Below, piece after piece: positions 47,789 through 56,889 of a stretch of DNA of 64,000 nt. Under the pieces are notes generated by a model that saw only the letters and a program-made list of their open reading frames with translations, had not been told where the DNA came from and made no database searches. Position 1 is the first letter of the stretch; the number at the start of each line of letters is the position of its first letter. The position numbers and the translations under genes are program-made. Source of the DNA: CAVSUR01 sp963731285 (GTDB lineage Bacteria; Actinomycetota; Actinomycetes; Streptosporangiales; Streptosporangiaceae); NCBI GenBank assembly GCA_963731285.1, contig CAVSUR010000001.1:1-64000 (forward strand). The letters run 5' to 3'.

Positions 47789-48886
47789 TCACACCGCTGC
47801 GCGGGCGGCGATGTCGTCGCCGATCTCCGGCGTGCACCGCGTCGCCCACGCTCCCTGGCGCTCGACCAGGTCGTCGGCCACGGCACGCTCGATCCGCGCC
47901 GCGGCCTCGCTCAGCCCGACGTGCTCGCACAGCATGGCGGCCGACAGGATCGCGGCGGTCGGGTCGGCTTCCTGCTTGCCCGCGATGTCGGGGGCGCTGC
48001 CGTGCAGCGGCTCGAACATGCTCGGCGCGGTGCGGTCCGGGTTGACGTTCGCGCTGGCCGCGAGGCCGATGCCGCCGGTCACGGCGGCGCCGAGCGCGGA
48101 GACGATATCGCCGAACAGGTTGTCGGTGACGATCACGTCGAACCGGTCGGGCTGGGTGACCAGGTAAACCGCGGCGGCGTCGAGGTGGCAGTACTCCGCC
48201 GTGACGGCCCCGAACGCGGCCGCCTCGGCGTCGATGGTGCGGCGCCACAGGTCGCCGGCGTAGGCGAGCACGTTGGTCTTGTGCACCAGGGTGAGCTTCT
48301 TGCGCGGCCGCGCGGCCGCCCGCTGCAGCGCATACCGGGCGACCCGGCTGACGCCGAACGCCGTGTTGATGCTCTCCTGGGTCGCCACTTCCTGCGGCGT
48401 TCCCTTGCGCATGACCCCGCCGGCCTCGATGTAGGGGCCCTCGGTGCCCTCCCGCACGACCAGGATGTCGAGGGCCTCCGACCGCAGCTCCGCGAGCGGG
48501 GACTCAATCCCCGGGTAGAGCCGGATCGGCCGCACGGTGACGTACTGGTCGAGCTCGAAGCGGAGCCGGAGCACCAGCCCGCGCTCCAGCAGCCCGCTCG
48601 GCACGGTCGGGTCGCCCACCGCACCGAACAGGATCGCGTCATGACCGGCGATCTCGGCCAGCGCCGAGCCGGGCAGCACCTCACCGGTCTGATGCCAGCG
48701 GCGGGCGCCAAGGTCATAGTCTGTGGTCTGGATGCGGGTCCCGTCCGTCGCGGCCCGCAGCACCTTGATCGCCTCGGTGACCACCTCGGGCCCGATCCCG
48801 TCGCCGCCGATCACCGCCAGCCGCACGGACTGCGGCCCGGGATCGGCGGGCGCCGCGGACCCGGCGGGTACCGTTGGCTCCGTCAC
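47789..48886 (-). CDS. leuB: 3-isopropylmalate dehydrogenase
   Basis: A 365-aa NAD-dependent beta-decarboxylating dehydrogenase of leucine biosynthesis. The N-terminal VRLAVIGGDGIGPEVVTEAI is followed by FGAVGDPTVPSGLLERGLVL, then RLRFELDQYVTVRPIRLYPG (substrate Arg residues), VREGTEGPYIEAGG, the catalytic Lys/Asp sites in LVHKTNVLAYAGDLW and VIVTDNLFGDIVSALGAAVT, and MFEPLHGSAPDIAGKQEADP. A tail of about 15 residues lies before the LeuB start proper. It is separated from ilvE by about 110 bp and from serA by about 40 bp. Confidence 0.97.
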   Translation of the reverse strand: MTEPTVPAGSAAPADPGPQSVRLAVIGGDGIGPEVVTEAIKVLRAATDGTRIQTTDYDLGARRWHQTGEVLPGSALAEIAGHDAILFGAVGDPTVPSGLLERGLVLRLRFELDQYVTVRPIRLYPGIESPLAELRSEALDILVVREGTEGPYIEAGGVMRKGTPQEVATQESINTAFGVSRVARYALQRAAARPRKKLTLVHKTNVLAYAGDLWRRTIDAEAAAFGAVTAEYCHLDAAAVYLVTQPDRFDVIVTDNLFGDIVSALGAAVTGGIGLAASANVNPDRTAPSMFEPLHGSAPDIAGKQEADPTAAILSAAMLCEHVGLSEAAARIERAVADDLVERQGAWATRCTPEIGDDIAARAAV

Positions 48887-48925
48887 GCAAGTACCTTACT
48901 GCCGGGCGGCCGCCGCGGCGGCTGA

Positions 48926-50518
48926 TCAGGATTCGTCCAGGTCAGCAACCCGTCCGCTGGAGGCGCCGATGGCCCGCACCATCTCGGCCAGCAGCGCGGG
49001 CGGCACTGCCGAGTCCACGGTGAGCACGATCAGTGCGTTGCCGCCGCGTTCGTCCCGGCACACCTGCATGCCGGCGATGTTGATCTGGTGGTCGCCGAGT
49101 ATCCGGCCGACGATCCCGACGATGCCCGGCTTGTCGACGTAGCTGAGAAACACCATGTGCCCGGCCGGGGCGATCTCGGTGTCGAAGCCGTTCACCTCGA
49201 CGATCTTCTCGAGCTGCCGCAGCCCGGTCAGGGTGCCGCTGACCGACACCACGTGGCCGTCAGGCATGGTCCCGCGCAGGGTCAGCGCGTTGCGCCAGTC
49301 GGTGCTCTCCTCGCGGGCGACCAGGCTGACCTCCACACCGCGCTCCTTCGCCACCAGCGGCGCGTTCACGTAGGTCACCGGCTCGTCGGTGACGTCGCTG
49401 AACACGCCCTTGATCGCGGCCAGCTGGAGCACGCTGACGTCCAGCGCGGCGATCTCGCCGCGGGCCTCGACGTCGATCCGGGCCGCGATCCCGGCCGCCA
49501 GGGCGGTGAAGATCCGGCCGAGCTTCTCCGCCAGCGGCAGCGCGGGCCTGATCAGGTCCGCGACCGGCCCGCCCTGGACGTTCACCGCGTCCGGGACGAA
49601 CTCCCCGGCCAGGGCCAGCCGCAGCGACCTGGCCACCTGCAGGCCTGCTTTCTCCTGCGCCTCGTGGGTGCTGGCACCCAGGTGCGGGGTGCAGACCACG
49701 TTCGGCAGCTGCAGCAGCGGGCTGTCCGTGCACGGCTCGCGGGCGTAGACGTCCAGCCCGGCGCCCGCTACCCGGCCGTCGGCCAGGGCGGCGGCCAGAG
49801 CCTGCTCGTCCACGATGCCGCCCCGGGCCGCGTTGATGATCCGCACGTCCGGCTTCACCAGCCGCAGCTCGCGCTCGCCGATCAGGCTCAGCGTCTCCGC
49901 GCTGCGCGGCAGGTGCACGCTGATGAAATCGGCCTGGGCCAGCAACTCGTGCAGGCTGACCAGCCGGACTCCGATCTGGGCCGCGCGGGCGGCGGCGACA
50001 TAGGGGTCGTAGGCGATGACCGGCATGCCGAACGCGGCCAGCCGTTCGGCGACCAGCACGCCGATCCGGCCGAGCCCGAGGATCCCGGCCACCTTGCCCG
50101 CCAGCTCGACACCGGTGTAGGCGGACCGCTCCCACCGGCCCGCGCGCAGCGCCGCCACCGCCTGGGGCACGTGCCGCGCGAGCGAGAGCAGCAGCGCGAT
50201 GGCATGCTCGGCGGCGCTGACGATGTTCGAGCTGGGCGCGTTGACGACCATCACGCCGGCCTTGGTGGCGGCTTCGACGTCTACGTTGTCCAGCCCGACG
50301 CCGGCCCGTGCCACTACCCGCAGCCGGGGCGCGTGCGCGAGCGCCTCGGCGTCGATGGTGGTGGCGCTGCGGACGATGACGGCGTCGGCCTCGGCGAGAG
50401 CCGGGAGGAGGCGGCTGCGGTCGGCGCCGTCGACGTAGCGGAGTTCGGCTTCGGTTTCCAGCTGAGCGATCCCGGCGGGCGAGAGCGGCTCGGCCACCAG
50501 GACGATCGGTGCGGGCAC
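48926..50518 (-). CDS. serA: D-3-phosphoglycerate dehydrogenase
   Basis: About 530 aa, the long actinobacterial SerA type, catalysing the first step of serine synthesis. The NAD fold has GILGLGRIGVLVAERL, and the catalytic set includes RVVARAGVGLDNVDVEAAT (Arg), AGLDVYAREPCTDSP (Glu region) and PNVVCTPHLGASTHEAQ (His). An ASB domain and a C-terminal ACT domain (VFLSYVDKPGIVGIVGRILG) that senses serine follow. The GTG at 50518 matches the family start and has GGAG upstream, while the frame open to 50629 is not family-like. It is upstream of leuB on the same strand. Confidence 0.96.
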   Translation of the reverse strand: MPAPIVLVAEPLSPAGIAQLETEAELRYVDGADRSRLLPALAEADAVIVRSATTIDAEALAHAPRLRVVARAGVGLDNVDVEAATKAGVMVVNAPSSNIVSAAEHAIALLLSLARHVPQAVAALRAGRWERSAYTGVELAGKVAGILGLGRIGVLVAERLAAFGMPVIAYDPYVAAARAAQIGVRLVSLHELLAQADFISVHLPRSAETLSLIGERELRLVKPDVRIINAARGGIVDEQALAAALADGRVAGAGLDVYAREPCTDSPLLQLPNVVCTPHLGASTHEAQEKAGLQVARSLRLALAGEFVPDAVNVQGGPVADLIRPALPLAEKLGRIFTALAAGIAARIDVEARGEIAALDVSVLQLAAIKGVFSDVTDEPVTYVNAPLVAKERGVEVSLVAREESTDWRNALTLRGTMPDGHVVSVSGTLTGLRQLEKIVEVNGFDTEIAPAGHMVFLSYVDKPGIVGIVGRILGDHQINIAGMQVCRDERGGNALIVLTVDSAVPPALLAEMVRAIGASSGRVADLDES

Positions 50519-50585
50519 GGGGACTCCGGTCGGCGGCGGGCGGCGGGCGGACAGGGCGAGTCTAGCGGCGGATGTGCGGTCGTCC

Positions 50586-53339
50586 TCACCGCAGAGCGGT
50601 CGCCTCGCTGGCCGCACCGTCGGGCCCACCGGGATCGCCGGGGCCGACCTGCGCCGCCGGGCCGGATCCGGCCTGCCGGGCCAGCTCGGACACCGCAGCC
50701 GCCGGCATCGGCCGGGCCACCAGGAAGCCCTGGCCCAGGCTGCAGCCCATGCTGGCCAGCATGTCCAGCTGCTCGGGCCGCTCGATGCCCTCGGCGACGA
50801 CCTCGATGCCCAGGTCGCGGCCGACGCTGACGATCGTGCGGGTGAGCATCGCCAGCGTGGGGTCGGTTACGAGCCCCGCCACGAACGACGGGTCGATCTT
50901 GATGACATCCACCGGGAGCTGACGCAGGTAGGCCAGGGACGCGTACCCGGTACCGAAGTCGTCGATGGCCAGCCGCACGCCGCGGGCGCGCAGCTCGGCC
51001 AGCCCCGCGATCATCGGCCCGGCTCCCTCGATCAGCACCCGCTCGGCTACCTCCAGCGTCAGCGCGCCGGGGGGCAGGCCGGTCTCGGCCAGCACTCCGA
51101 GCACCGCCTGGCTGAACCTCGGCGCGGCCGCCTGCCGGGGCGAGACGTTGACCGACAAGCCCGCGTTCCAGCCGGCCGCCCGCCAGCGCGCTGCGTGCTG
51201 GCACGCCTCGCGCAGCACCCAGCCGCCGAGCGGCACGCTGAGCCCGCTGTCCTCGGCCACGCCGAGGAACTCACCGGGATCGACGGCGCCGCCGTCGCGG
51301 GGCCAGCGCACCAGCGCCTCAGCCCCCGTCACCTGCCGGGTGCCCAGGTCCACTACCGGCTGGTACTCCAGGGTCAGCTCGTCCTGCGCGATGGCCGCGC
51401 GCAGGTCCGCGGCCAGCTCCAGCCTGCGGGCGACATCGGTGTGCATGCGGGAGGCGAACATCTCCACCCGGCCGCCGCCGGACTCCTTGGCCCGGGACAT
51501 GGCAACATCCGCATTGCGCAGCAAATGCTCCCACCGGCTGCCCTCGGCCAGTGCGACGCCCACGCTGGCCGTCAGCGGCACCTCGCGGCCGGCGGCGCGG
51601 AACGGCTCGGCCGCCATGGCGCCGGCCAGCCGCTCGGCGATGTCCGCGATCTCCTGTGCGCTGACCGCTCGCTCGATCAGCACCGCGAACTCGTCACTGC
51701 CCCACCGGGCCACCACGTCGCGGGAGGCCAGCGCGGCCCGCAGCCGACGGGCGGCCTGCGCCAGGACCAGGTCACCCGCGCCGTGGCCGACCGAGTCGTT
51801 GACCGCCGTGAACCCGTCCAGGTCCAGGAAGATGGCCCCGGCCATGAAGGCATCGGGTGCCGCCCGGCTACGGCCGGTCCCTGGTCCCAGCAGGTCCCGG
51901 GCCCGCTCCTCCAGGTAGGCGCGGTTGGGCAGCCCGGTCAGCCCGTCGTGCAGGGTCAGGTGCGTGACCTGGCGGCGCAGCGCGACCTGGTCGCTGACGT
52001 CGCGGGCGGTGACCAGCAGCAGGTCCGGCACGGCCCCCCGCCGGCGCGGGGAGATCGTCGACTCAACGTGCCGCCAGGTGCCGTCCGCTGACCGGACCCG
52101 GCAGGAGAACCGGCCCGATTCGCGGCCCGCGCTGATGACCGCCCGGGCTGCCCGTCTTGCGTCCTGCTGGTCGTCCGGGTGCACGAGGCCCAGCAGCTGG
52201 CGGCCACCGAGGTCGGCCGGAGCGTAACCGTAGTCGGCCACGGCGGGGCTGGCGTAGCGGATGGTGGCGGCCAGGTCACAGACCAGCACCACGTCACTGG
52301 TGCGGTCAGCGAGCTCACGGAACTGGCGGTCGGCATCTCCCGCCACCGCCTCCGCGGTGCCCGCGCGCCGCACCATCCCGAAGACCCGCGCGGTCAGGAC
52401 GAGGACGGCGAGCGCACCGGCGATCACGATCACCGGCGGTGCCTGGTGACCGCCCGCGGCGGCCCAGCCGATCATCACCAGGGCGGCCGCGCCAGCTGCG
52501 CCGAGGGCAGCCGCTGTGGGGCCGGCCCAGCCATGCGCCCGGCCACGGGAGCGGCCGGCGGCGGAGAGCGGATCGCCCGGCTGCTCGCCGGGCCGCACGA
52601 TGCCGGGCCCGGCGGGCTGCAGCGGCACGGCGGCCAGCAGGCAGATCCCCGCGAGCCAGGCCGCCTGCGCCCAGCCGTCCGGGCGGGCGGCGGCTACCCG
52701 GGCCGTCACGTTGAGCGCGTCGCCCAGGCATCCGGCGGCCAGCGCGAGCGCCACGGTCAGGCCGCGCCGGCCCGTGCCGATGGCCACCTGGGTCACCGCG
52801 CCGAGCGCGATCAGGCCGGCCACCGGGCGGATGAGGTCAAGCGCGAACGTGCCGGCGCCCGCGTCTCCCTGGGCGTATGCGGGGCCGAATACTGCCACCC
52901 AGCCGACCACGAACAGCCCGGCCGCTAGGAGGAAGCCATCCGCCAGCCGGGCGATGCCGGTGCCCCGGGCCGCCGGGCCCGGTCCCGCTGCACCGCCCGG
53001 CCCGGGCCGGGCGTCCCGGCCGAACCAGCCGTGGCCGGCCGCCTCGTCCTCGGCTGCGCCGGACATCGCCCTGACGCCCAGGAACACCAGCGGCAGGGCC
53101 AGCAGGCCGAGCAGGTCGCCCAGGGTCAGCGGGATGCCGGTACCGCCGAACGGTCCGCCGAACGCATCCGCCGCGAAGGCGGCGCTCAGCAGGACCGCCG
53201 TGACCGCAAGCCAGCGGAGGGCCCGCCGGTCAGGCAGTTTCCGGCCGCCGGCGCCGCGCTGGCCGCGCCAGAGCACTCCCGCGGCGACAGCTCCGGCCGC
53301 AATCCCGGCCGCCGCCCAGAGCTGCTCGGACTGATTCAC
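50586..53339 (-). CDS. Membrane PAS-GGDEF-EAL cyclic-di-GMP protein
   Basis: About 917 aa. The N-terminal 360 residues hold about ten hydrophobic helices. A PAS domain follows (FRELADRTSDVVLVCDLAAT, then LLGLVHPDDQQDARRAARAV), then a GGDEF domain (DGLTGLPNRAYLEERARDLL, then FLDLDGFTAVNDSVGHGAGD). Its signature reads WGSDEF instead of GGDEF, so cyclase activity is doubtful. The EAL domain is complete: LTLEYQPVVDLGTRQVTGAE, then ALVRW, then AIDDFGTGYASLAYLRQLPV and IKIDPSFVAG. It is therefore probably a phosphodiesterase with a regulatory GGDEF. GTG 53339 is the best start. It lies inside the amino acid block, upstream of serA. Confidence 0.92.
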   Translation of the reverse strand: MNQSEQLWAAAGIAAGAVAAGVLWRGQRGAGGRKLPDRRALRWLAVTAVLLSAAFAADAFGGPFGGTGIPLTLGDLLGLLALPLVFLGVRAMSGAAEDEAAGHGWFGRDARPGPGGAAGPGPAARGTGIARLADGFLLAAGLFVVGWVAVFGPAYAQGDAGAGTFALDLIRPVAGLIALGAVTQVAIGTGRRGLTVALALAAGCLGDALNVTARVAAARPDGWAQAAWLAGICLLAAVPLQPAGPGIVRPGEQPGDPLSAAGRSRGRAHGWAGPTAAALGAAGAAALVMIGWAAAGGHQAPPVIVIAGALAVLVLTARVFGMVRRAGTAEAVAGDADRQFRELADRTSDVVLVCDLAATIRYASPAVADYGYAPADLGGRQLLGLVHPDDQQDARRAARAVISAGRESGRFSCRVRSADGTWRHVESTISPRRRGAVPDLLLVTARDVSDQVALRRQVTHLTLHDGLTGLPNRAYLEERARDLLGPGTGRSRAAPDAFMAGAIFLDLDGFTAVNDSVGHGAGDLVLAQAARRLRAALASRDVVARWGSDEFAVLIERAVSAQEIADIAERLAGAMAAEPFRAAGREVPLTASVGVALAEGSRWEHLLRNADVAMSRAKESGGGRVEMFASRMHTDVARRLELAADLRAAIAQDELTLEYQPVVDLGTRQVTGAEALVRWPRDGGAVDPGEFLGVAEDSGLSVPLGGWVLREACQHAARWRAAGWNAGLSVNVSPRQAAAPRFSQAVLGVLAETGLPPGALTLEVAERVLIEGAGPMIAGLAELRARGVRLAIDDFGTGYASLAYLRQLPVDVIKIDPSFVAGLVTDPTLAMLTRTIVSVGRDLGIEVVAEGIERPEQLDMLASMGCSLGQGFLVARPMPAAAVSELARQAGSGPAAQVGPGDPGGPDGAASEATALR

Positions 53340-53682
53340 CGCGCTCCACCGGGCCGATCCGCGGGCATCAGGGCTCCTTTGCCGTATCCGAAAGCCAGCG
53401 CCGCACCGCGCCGAAGCAGCGCGGCCAGCCGGGCTCGCCGGCACTGGGCCTGCCAGCCCGCGGCTGCAGCTCTGCGGGGATTCCCTGGCGCCTCATTGAG
53501 CCCGGGCGGCACACGATCTGCTGGAAACGTTCCGCCTGTACCTGCACGCCGGCCGCCGGCCGGTTCCGGAACGCTGCTTCACCTTGGCGAAGCGATTCCA
53601 CCATACGTGCCGTAGGTCACGCTTCGATTGAGGAAGGGAGTAGCTCGGGAATCAACTTCCCTGGCCCGGCGATTAACTTTTC
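53340..53682. other. Intergenic, no gene recognised
   Basis: About 340 bp between the 2-hydroxyacid dehydrogenase stop and the cyclic-di-GMP gene. This is the place where a promoter for the serA-leuB-ilvE side could lie. No structure stands out. Confidence 0.4.
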
Positions 53683-54594
53683 TCAGTACTCGCCGGTGAT
53701 GACATTCTCCAGCGGCTGGCCGGTCATGAAGCGCCGCACCTGCTCGCGCACGAAGGACACTGCGGTCAGCGCTGAGACCGGCGTGGAGGCCGCCACATGT
53801 GGCGTGATGAGGACGTTCGGCAGGGACCAGAGCGGATGTCCGGGCTCGAGCGGCTCGGGATCGGTGACGTCTAGCGCCGCCCGCAGCCGGCCGGAGCTCA
53901 GCTCGGCACACAGCGCGTCGGTGACCAGCAGCGATCCGCGCGCCGCGTTGACCAGCAACGCCCCGTCTTTCATCCGGGCCAGGAATGCGGCGTCGGCCAT
54001 CCCGATCGTCTCGGCGGTCACCGGGGCGAGCAGCACCACCACGTCGGCGAGCGGCAGCAGGCCAGGGATGTCGGCGACCGGACTGACGCCCTCGCGGGCG
54101 GACCTGGCCGCCCTGAGCACCTGCACGCCGAAACCGCCGAGCCGCCGCTCGACCGCCGCGCCGATCGAGCCGTATCCGACGATCAGCACGGTTTTCGCCG
54201 CCAAACAGTCGGTAAACCGGAAACTCCAGCGCGCAGCAGCCTGCTCGGCGGAGAAATACGGGAATTGCCGGATAGACGCCAAAATGGCGGTCAGCACCCA
54301 TTCGGCGGTGCTCGCGTCATGCACGCCGCGCGCATTGCACAGCACGGCGCCGGCGGGCAGATGCGGCCGCAGCCGGTCGACGCCGGCGGTGAGCGTCTGC
54401 ACGACCCGCAGCCGCGGCAGCTGCGCCATGGCGGCCACCGCTGCCGGACGGGGAAAGAAAGGCGGCACGTAGAACTCGACCTCGCCGGCGCTGGCGGGCA
54501 GGTCGTCCTCGTTGGTGTCGGCCACCTCGACCCGGACGCCGTCCAGCCCGGCCAGGGCCGCTGCCATCTGTTCCAGCGGCACCCACATCAGCAC
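53683..54594 (-). CDS. 2-hydroxyacid dehydrogenase (D-isomer family)
   Basis: About 303 aa. The catalytic domain begins MWVPLEQMAAALAGLDGVRV. The NAD domain has TVLIVGYGSIGAAVERRLGG, followed by LLVNAARGSLLVTDALCAEL (Arg) and LDVTDPEPLEPGHPLWSLPN (Glu), then VLITPHVAASTPVSA (His). The catalytic triad is complete. The substrate is unclear; GhrA/GyaR-type glyoxylate or phosphoglycerate-like acids are typical. GAGG sits 7 bp before the GTG at 54594, which I prefer over the ATG two codons on. It is on the same strand as serA but separated by the cyclic-di-GMP gene. Confidence 0.92.
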   Translation of the reverse strand: MLMWVPLEQMAAALAGLDGVRVEVADTNEDDLPASAGEVEFYVPPFFPRPAAVAAMAQLPRLRVVQTLTAGVDRLRPHLPAGAVLCNARGVHDASTAEWVLTAILASIRQFPYFSAEQAAARWSFRFTDCLAAKTVLIVGYGSIGAAVERRLGGFGVQVLRAARSAREGVSPVADIPGLLPLADVVVLLAPVTAETIGMADAAFLARMKDGALLVNAARGSLLVTDALCAELSSGRLRAALDVTDPEPLEPGHPLWSLPNVLITPHVAASTPVSALTAVSFVREQVRRFMTGQPLENVITGEY

Positions 54595-54664
54595 GCCATC
54601 ACCTCGCCTGCCTTCTCGTCCAGCCGAGCCGGCCCGCCTTCTCGCGCAGCCGAGCGCTGGCCTA

Positions 54665-54724
54665 CTTCCATGATCACGGAAGATGGCCAGCCCATACGGC
54701 TGGCGGATTTCCGTGATCATGAAG
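54665..54724. terminator. Long hairpin, member of a repeated TTCCGNGATCATGAA family
   Basis: Arms of about 27 bp (54665-54692 and 54698-54724) pair with few mismatches around a CATAC loop. The right arm ends TTCCGTGATCATGAA, and the left arm is its complement with one change. It lies just 3' of the MetRS remnant stop (54729) and upstream of the dehydrogenase start. The hairpin at 55301-55357 has the same outer ends. Confidence 0.75.
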
Positions 54725-54728
54725 AACG

Positions 54729-55300
54729 CTAGCCGATCCGGGGGAACAGCTGCCGCCCGGGCGGCAGCCGCCCGGCTGAGTCGTCGCAGGCCGCCAGGGT
54801 GGCGGCGGCCAGGCCGGGCACGAATGGCGCCGACTGCCTGCCAAGCGTCCGGCAGGCGCCGAGCCCGCGGCCAGGGCCGCGTCGAGCTGGCGCCCGGCGG
54901 CGAGGTCACCGGCCCGCTCGGCCCGGGCCAGCTCCCACGGCCTGACCGTCTCAAGGAAGCGGTTGGCCTGCGTCACGAGCTGCCAGACCGCTCCGGTCGC
55001 GGTGCGGAAGTCGAACGCCTCCAGGGCTGCGGATACCGCCCAGGGCGCGTCCGCGCAAGCGGACCGAAGCGCCTCGTCGGCCGCAATGGCCGCCGGCGAA
55101 ACCGGGGCAGCCGCGAGCGAAGCCGGGATGGCAGGAAGCCACCGTGTCAGGACAGGCTGACAAAGTGGCCTCGCTTACCGGAACGATGCCGTCCCGGTAA
55201 GCGTGGACCAGTGCGACTACCCGGCTGACCAGGTTGGCCACCCCGCCGGCCAGATCCGGCTCGGCCAGAGCCGCGAATGCGGCCGCATTGCGCTCGTGCT
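54729..55300 (-). pseudogene. metG: Methionyl-tRNA synthetase, C-terminal anticodon-domain remnant
   Basis: Reading across frames gives ERNAAAFAALAEPDLAGGVA, then NLVSRVVALVHAYRDGIVP, then (after an indel near 55140) DEALRSACADAPWAVSAALE, AFDFRTATGAVWQLVTQANR, FLETVRPWELARAERAGD and QLDAALAAGLGACRTLGRQL, ending RQLFPRIG at 54729. The N..VSRV, then WQLV..ANRF.E..RPWELA pattern is that of the MetRS anticodon-binding helix bundle. The catalytic domain (HIGH, KMSKS) is absent upstream, where gatB begins. It is bracketed by two related hairpins. Confidence 0.75.
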
Positions 55301-55357
55301 TTCATGATCCGTGACATCCCGTGCGGAAGACTGCGGCCGCCGTTCCGCGATCATGAA
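55301..55357. terminator. Hairpin overlapping the gatB stop, same family as 54665
   Basis: The outer arms TTCATGATC (55301-55309) and GATCATGAA (55349-55357) enclose an inner GCGGAA/TTCCGC stem. The right side reads TTCCGCGATCATGAA, one base different from the hairpin at 54665-54724. The gatB stop codon (55351-55353) is inside the arm. Confidence 0.7.
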
Positions 55358-56889
55358 CTGAGGCGCTGCAGGATCAGCTCCCGGGCCCGGCCGGCGTCGG
55401 CCCGGCCCCGGGTGGCCTTCATCACCGCGCCGACAAGCGCGCCCGCCGCCGCGACCTTCCCGGCCCGGATCTTGGCCGCGATATCGGGGCTGGCCTCGAT
55501 CGCCGCGTCGACGGCCGCGCCCAGCACGCTGTCGTCGCTGACCACGGCCAGCCCGCGGGCCGCGACGATGCCGTCGGGCTCGCCCTCGCCGGCCAGCACC
55601 GCGTCGATCACCTGACGGCCCAGCTGGTCGTTCAGCGCGCCGGCGGCCACCAGCTCGGCCACCCGCGCGATCTGGGCCGGGGTCACCGGCAGCCCGGCCA
55701 GCTCGGTGCCGGACTTCCTGGCGTGTGCGGACAGCGCGCCCAGCCACCATTTCTGCGCGTCGGCGGGCGAGGCCCCGGCGGCCACCGTCTGCGCGACCAG
55801 GTCCACCGCCCTGGCGTTGTGCAGCCAGGTCATGTCGGTGTCGGACAGTCCCCACTCGGCCTGCAGCCGGGCCCGGCGTGCCGCGGGCAGCTCCGGCAGG
55901 GCAGCGCGCAGCTGGCCGACCCACTGCGCCGACGGCGCCACCGGGACCAGGTCGGGCTCGGGGAAGTAACGGTAGTCCTGGGCTTCTTCCTTGGACCGGC
56001 CCGGCGTGGTGGAACCGTTCTCCTCGTGGAAGTGCCTGGTCTCCTGCACCACCCGGCCGCCGGCGTCCAGCACCCCGGCCTGCCGCTCGATCTCCGACCG
56101 GACGGCCAGCTCGACCGAGCGCAGCGAGTTGACGTTCTTGGTCTCGGTCCTGGTCCCCCACGGCGAGCCTTTGGCGGCAATGGATGTGTTCACGTCGCAG
56201 CGCAGCGAGCCCTGCTCCATCCGCACGTCGGAGACGCCGAGGGCCCGGAGCAGGTCGCGCAGTTCGGTGACGTAGGCGCGGGCCGCCCCGGGGGCCAGGG
56301 CGCCGGTTCCGGCGACCGGCTTGGTCACCACCTCGACCAGCGGGATCCCGGCCCGGTTGTAGTCGACCAGGGAGTGGTCGGCGCCGTGGATGCGGCCGGT
56401 GGCCCCGCCGACGTGCAGCGACTTGCCGGTGTCCTCCTCCAGGTGCACCCGCTCGATACCGACGCGGAATGTCTGGCCCCCGACGGTCACCTCCAGCCAG
56501 CCGTCCGTGCACAGCGGCTCGTCGTACTGCGAGATCTGGAAGTCCTTGGGCATGTCGGGGTAGAAGTAGTTCTTCCGCGCGAACCGGCACCACGACGCGA
56601 TCGAGCAGTTCAGCGCCAGCCCGATCTTGATCGTGTACTCGATCGCGACCCGGTTGGCGACCGGCAGCGAGCCGGGCAGCCCGAGGCAGACCGGGCACAC
56701 CGCGGAGTTCGGCTCGGCCCCGAACACCGTCGGGCAGCCGCAGAACATCTTGGTCGTGGTGCCCAGCTCGACGTGGGTTTCCAGGCCGATCACCGGCTCG
56801 TACCGGCGCACGGCCTCGTCGAACGGTACCGGTGCGGTCGCGTGGCCGCCGGGCGCTCCGGCCGCCATCTCGGTCACCGCGTCATTCAT
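55351..56889 (-). CDS. gatB: Asp/Glu-tRNA(Asn/Gln) amidotransferase subunit B
   Basis: 512 aa. The GatB cradle domain begins YEPVIGLETHVELGTTTKMF, then CGCPTVFGAEPNSAVCPVCL with the CxCx(n)CxxC zinc site, then NYFYPDMPKDFQISQYDEPL and RVHLEEDTGKSLHVGG. The helical and YqeY tail domains end in AGALVGAVMKATRGRADAGR. It activates the misacylated tRNA for transamidation, using ammonia tunnelled from GatA. The ATG at 56889 overlaps the gatA stop by 8 bp, giving the order gatC-gatA-gatB. The last codon lies in a repeated hairpin. Confidence 0.97.
   Translation of the reverse strand: MNDAVTEMAAGAPGGHATAPVPFDEAVRRYEPVIGLETHVELGTTTKMFCGCPTVFGAEPNSAVCPVCLGLPGSLPVANRVAIEYTIKIGLALNCSIASWCRFARKNYFYPDMPKDFQISQYDEPLCTDGWLEVTVGGQTFRVGIERVHLEEDTGKSLHVGGATGRIHGADHSLVDYNRAGIPLVEVVTKPVAGTGALAPGAARAYVTELRDLLRALGVSDVRMEQGSLRCDVNTSIAAKGSPWGTRTETKNVNSLRSVELAVRSEIERQAGVLDAGGRVVQETRHFHEENGSTTPGRSKEEAQDYRYFPEPDLVPVAPSAQWVGQLRAALPELPAARRARLQAEWGLSDTDMTWLHNARAVDLVAQTVAAGASPADAQKWWLGALSAHARKSGTELAGLPVTPAQIARVAELVAAGALNDQLGRQVIDAVLAGEGEPDGIVAARGLAVVSDDSVLGAAVDAAIEASPDIAAKIRAGKVAAAGALVGAVMKATRGRADAGRARELILQRLSS

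Noticed and set aside
46496..48925. An 809-codon open frame on the plus strand opposite ilvE and leuB
   Set aside because: It is antisense to two textbook genes with complete active sites. GC-rich third positions on the true strand leave the complementary frame open by chance. It has no recognisable domain.
49088..50830. Long plus-strand frames opposite serA and the GGDEF-EAL gene, and similar frames opposite gatB, gatA and ligA
   Set aside because: The same GC-skew shadow effect; no ribosome binding sites and no protein-like composition.
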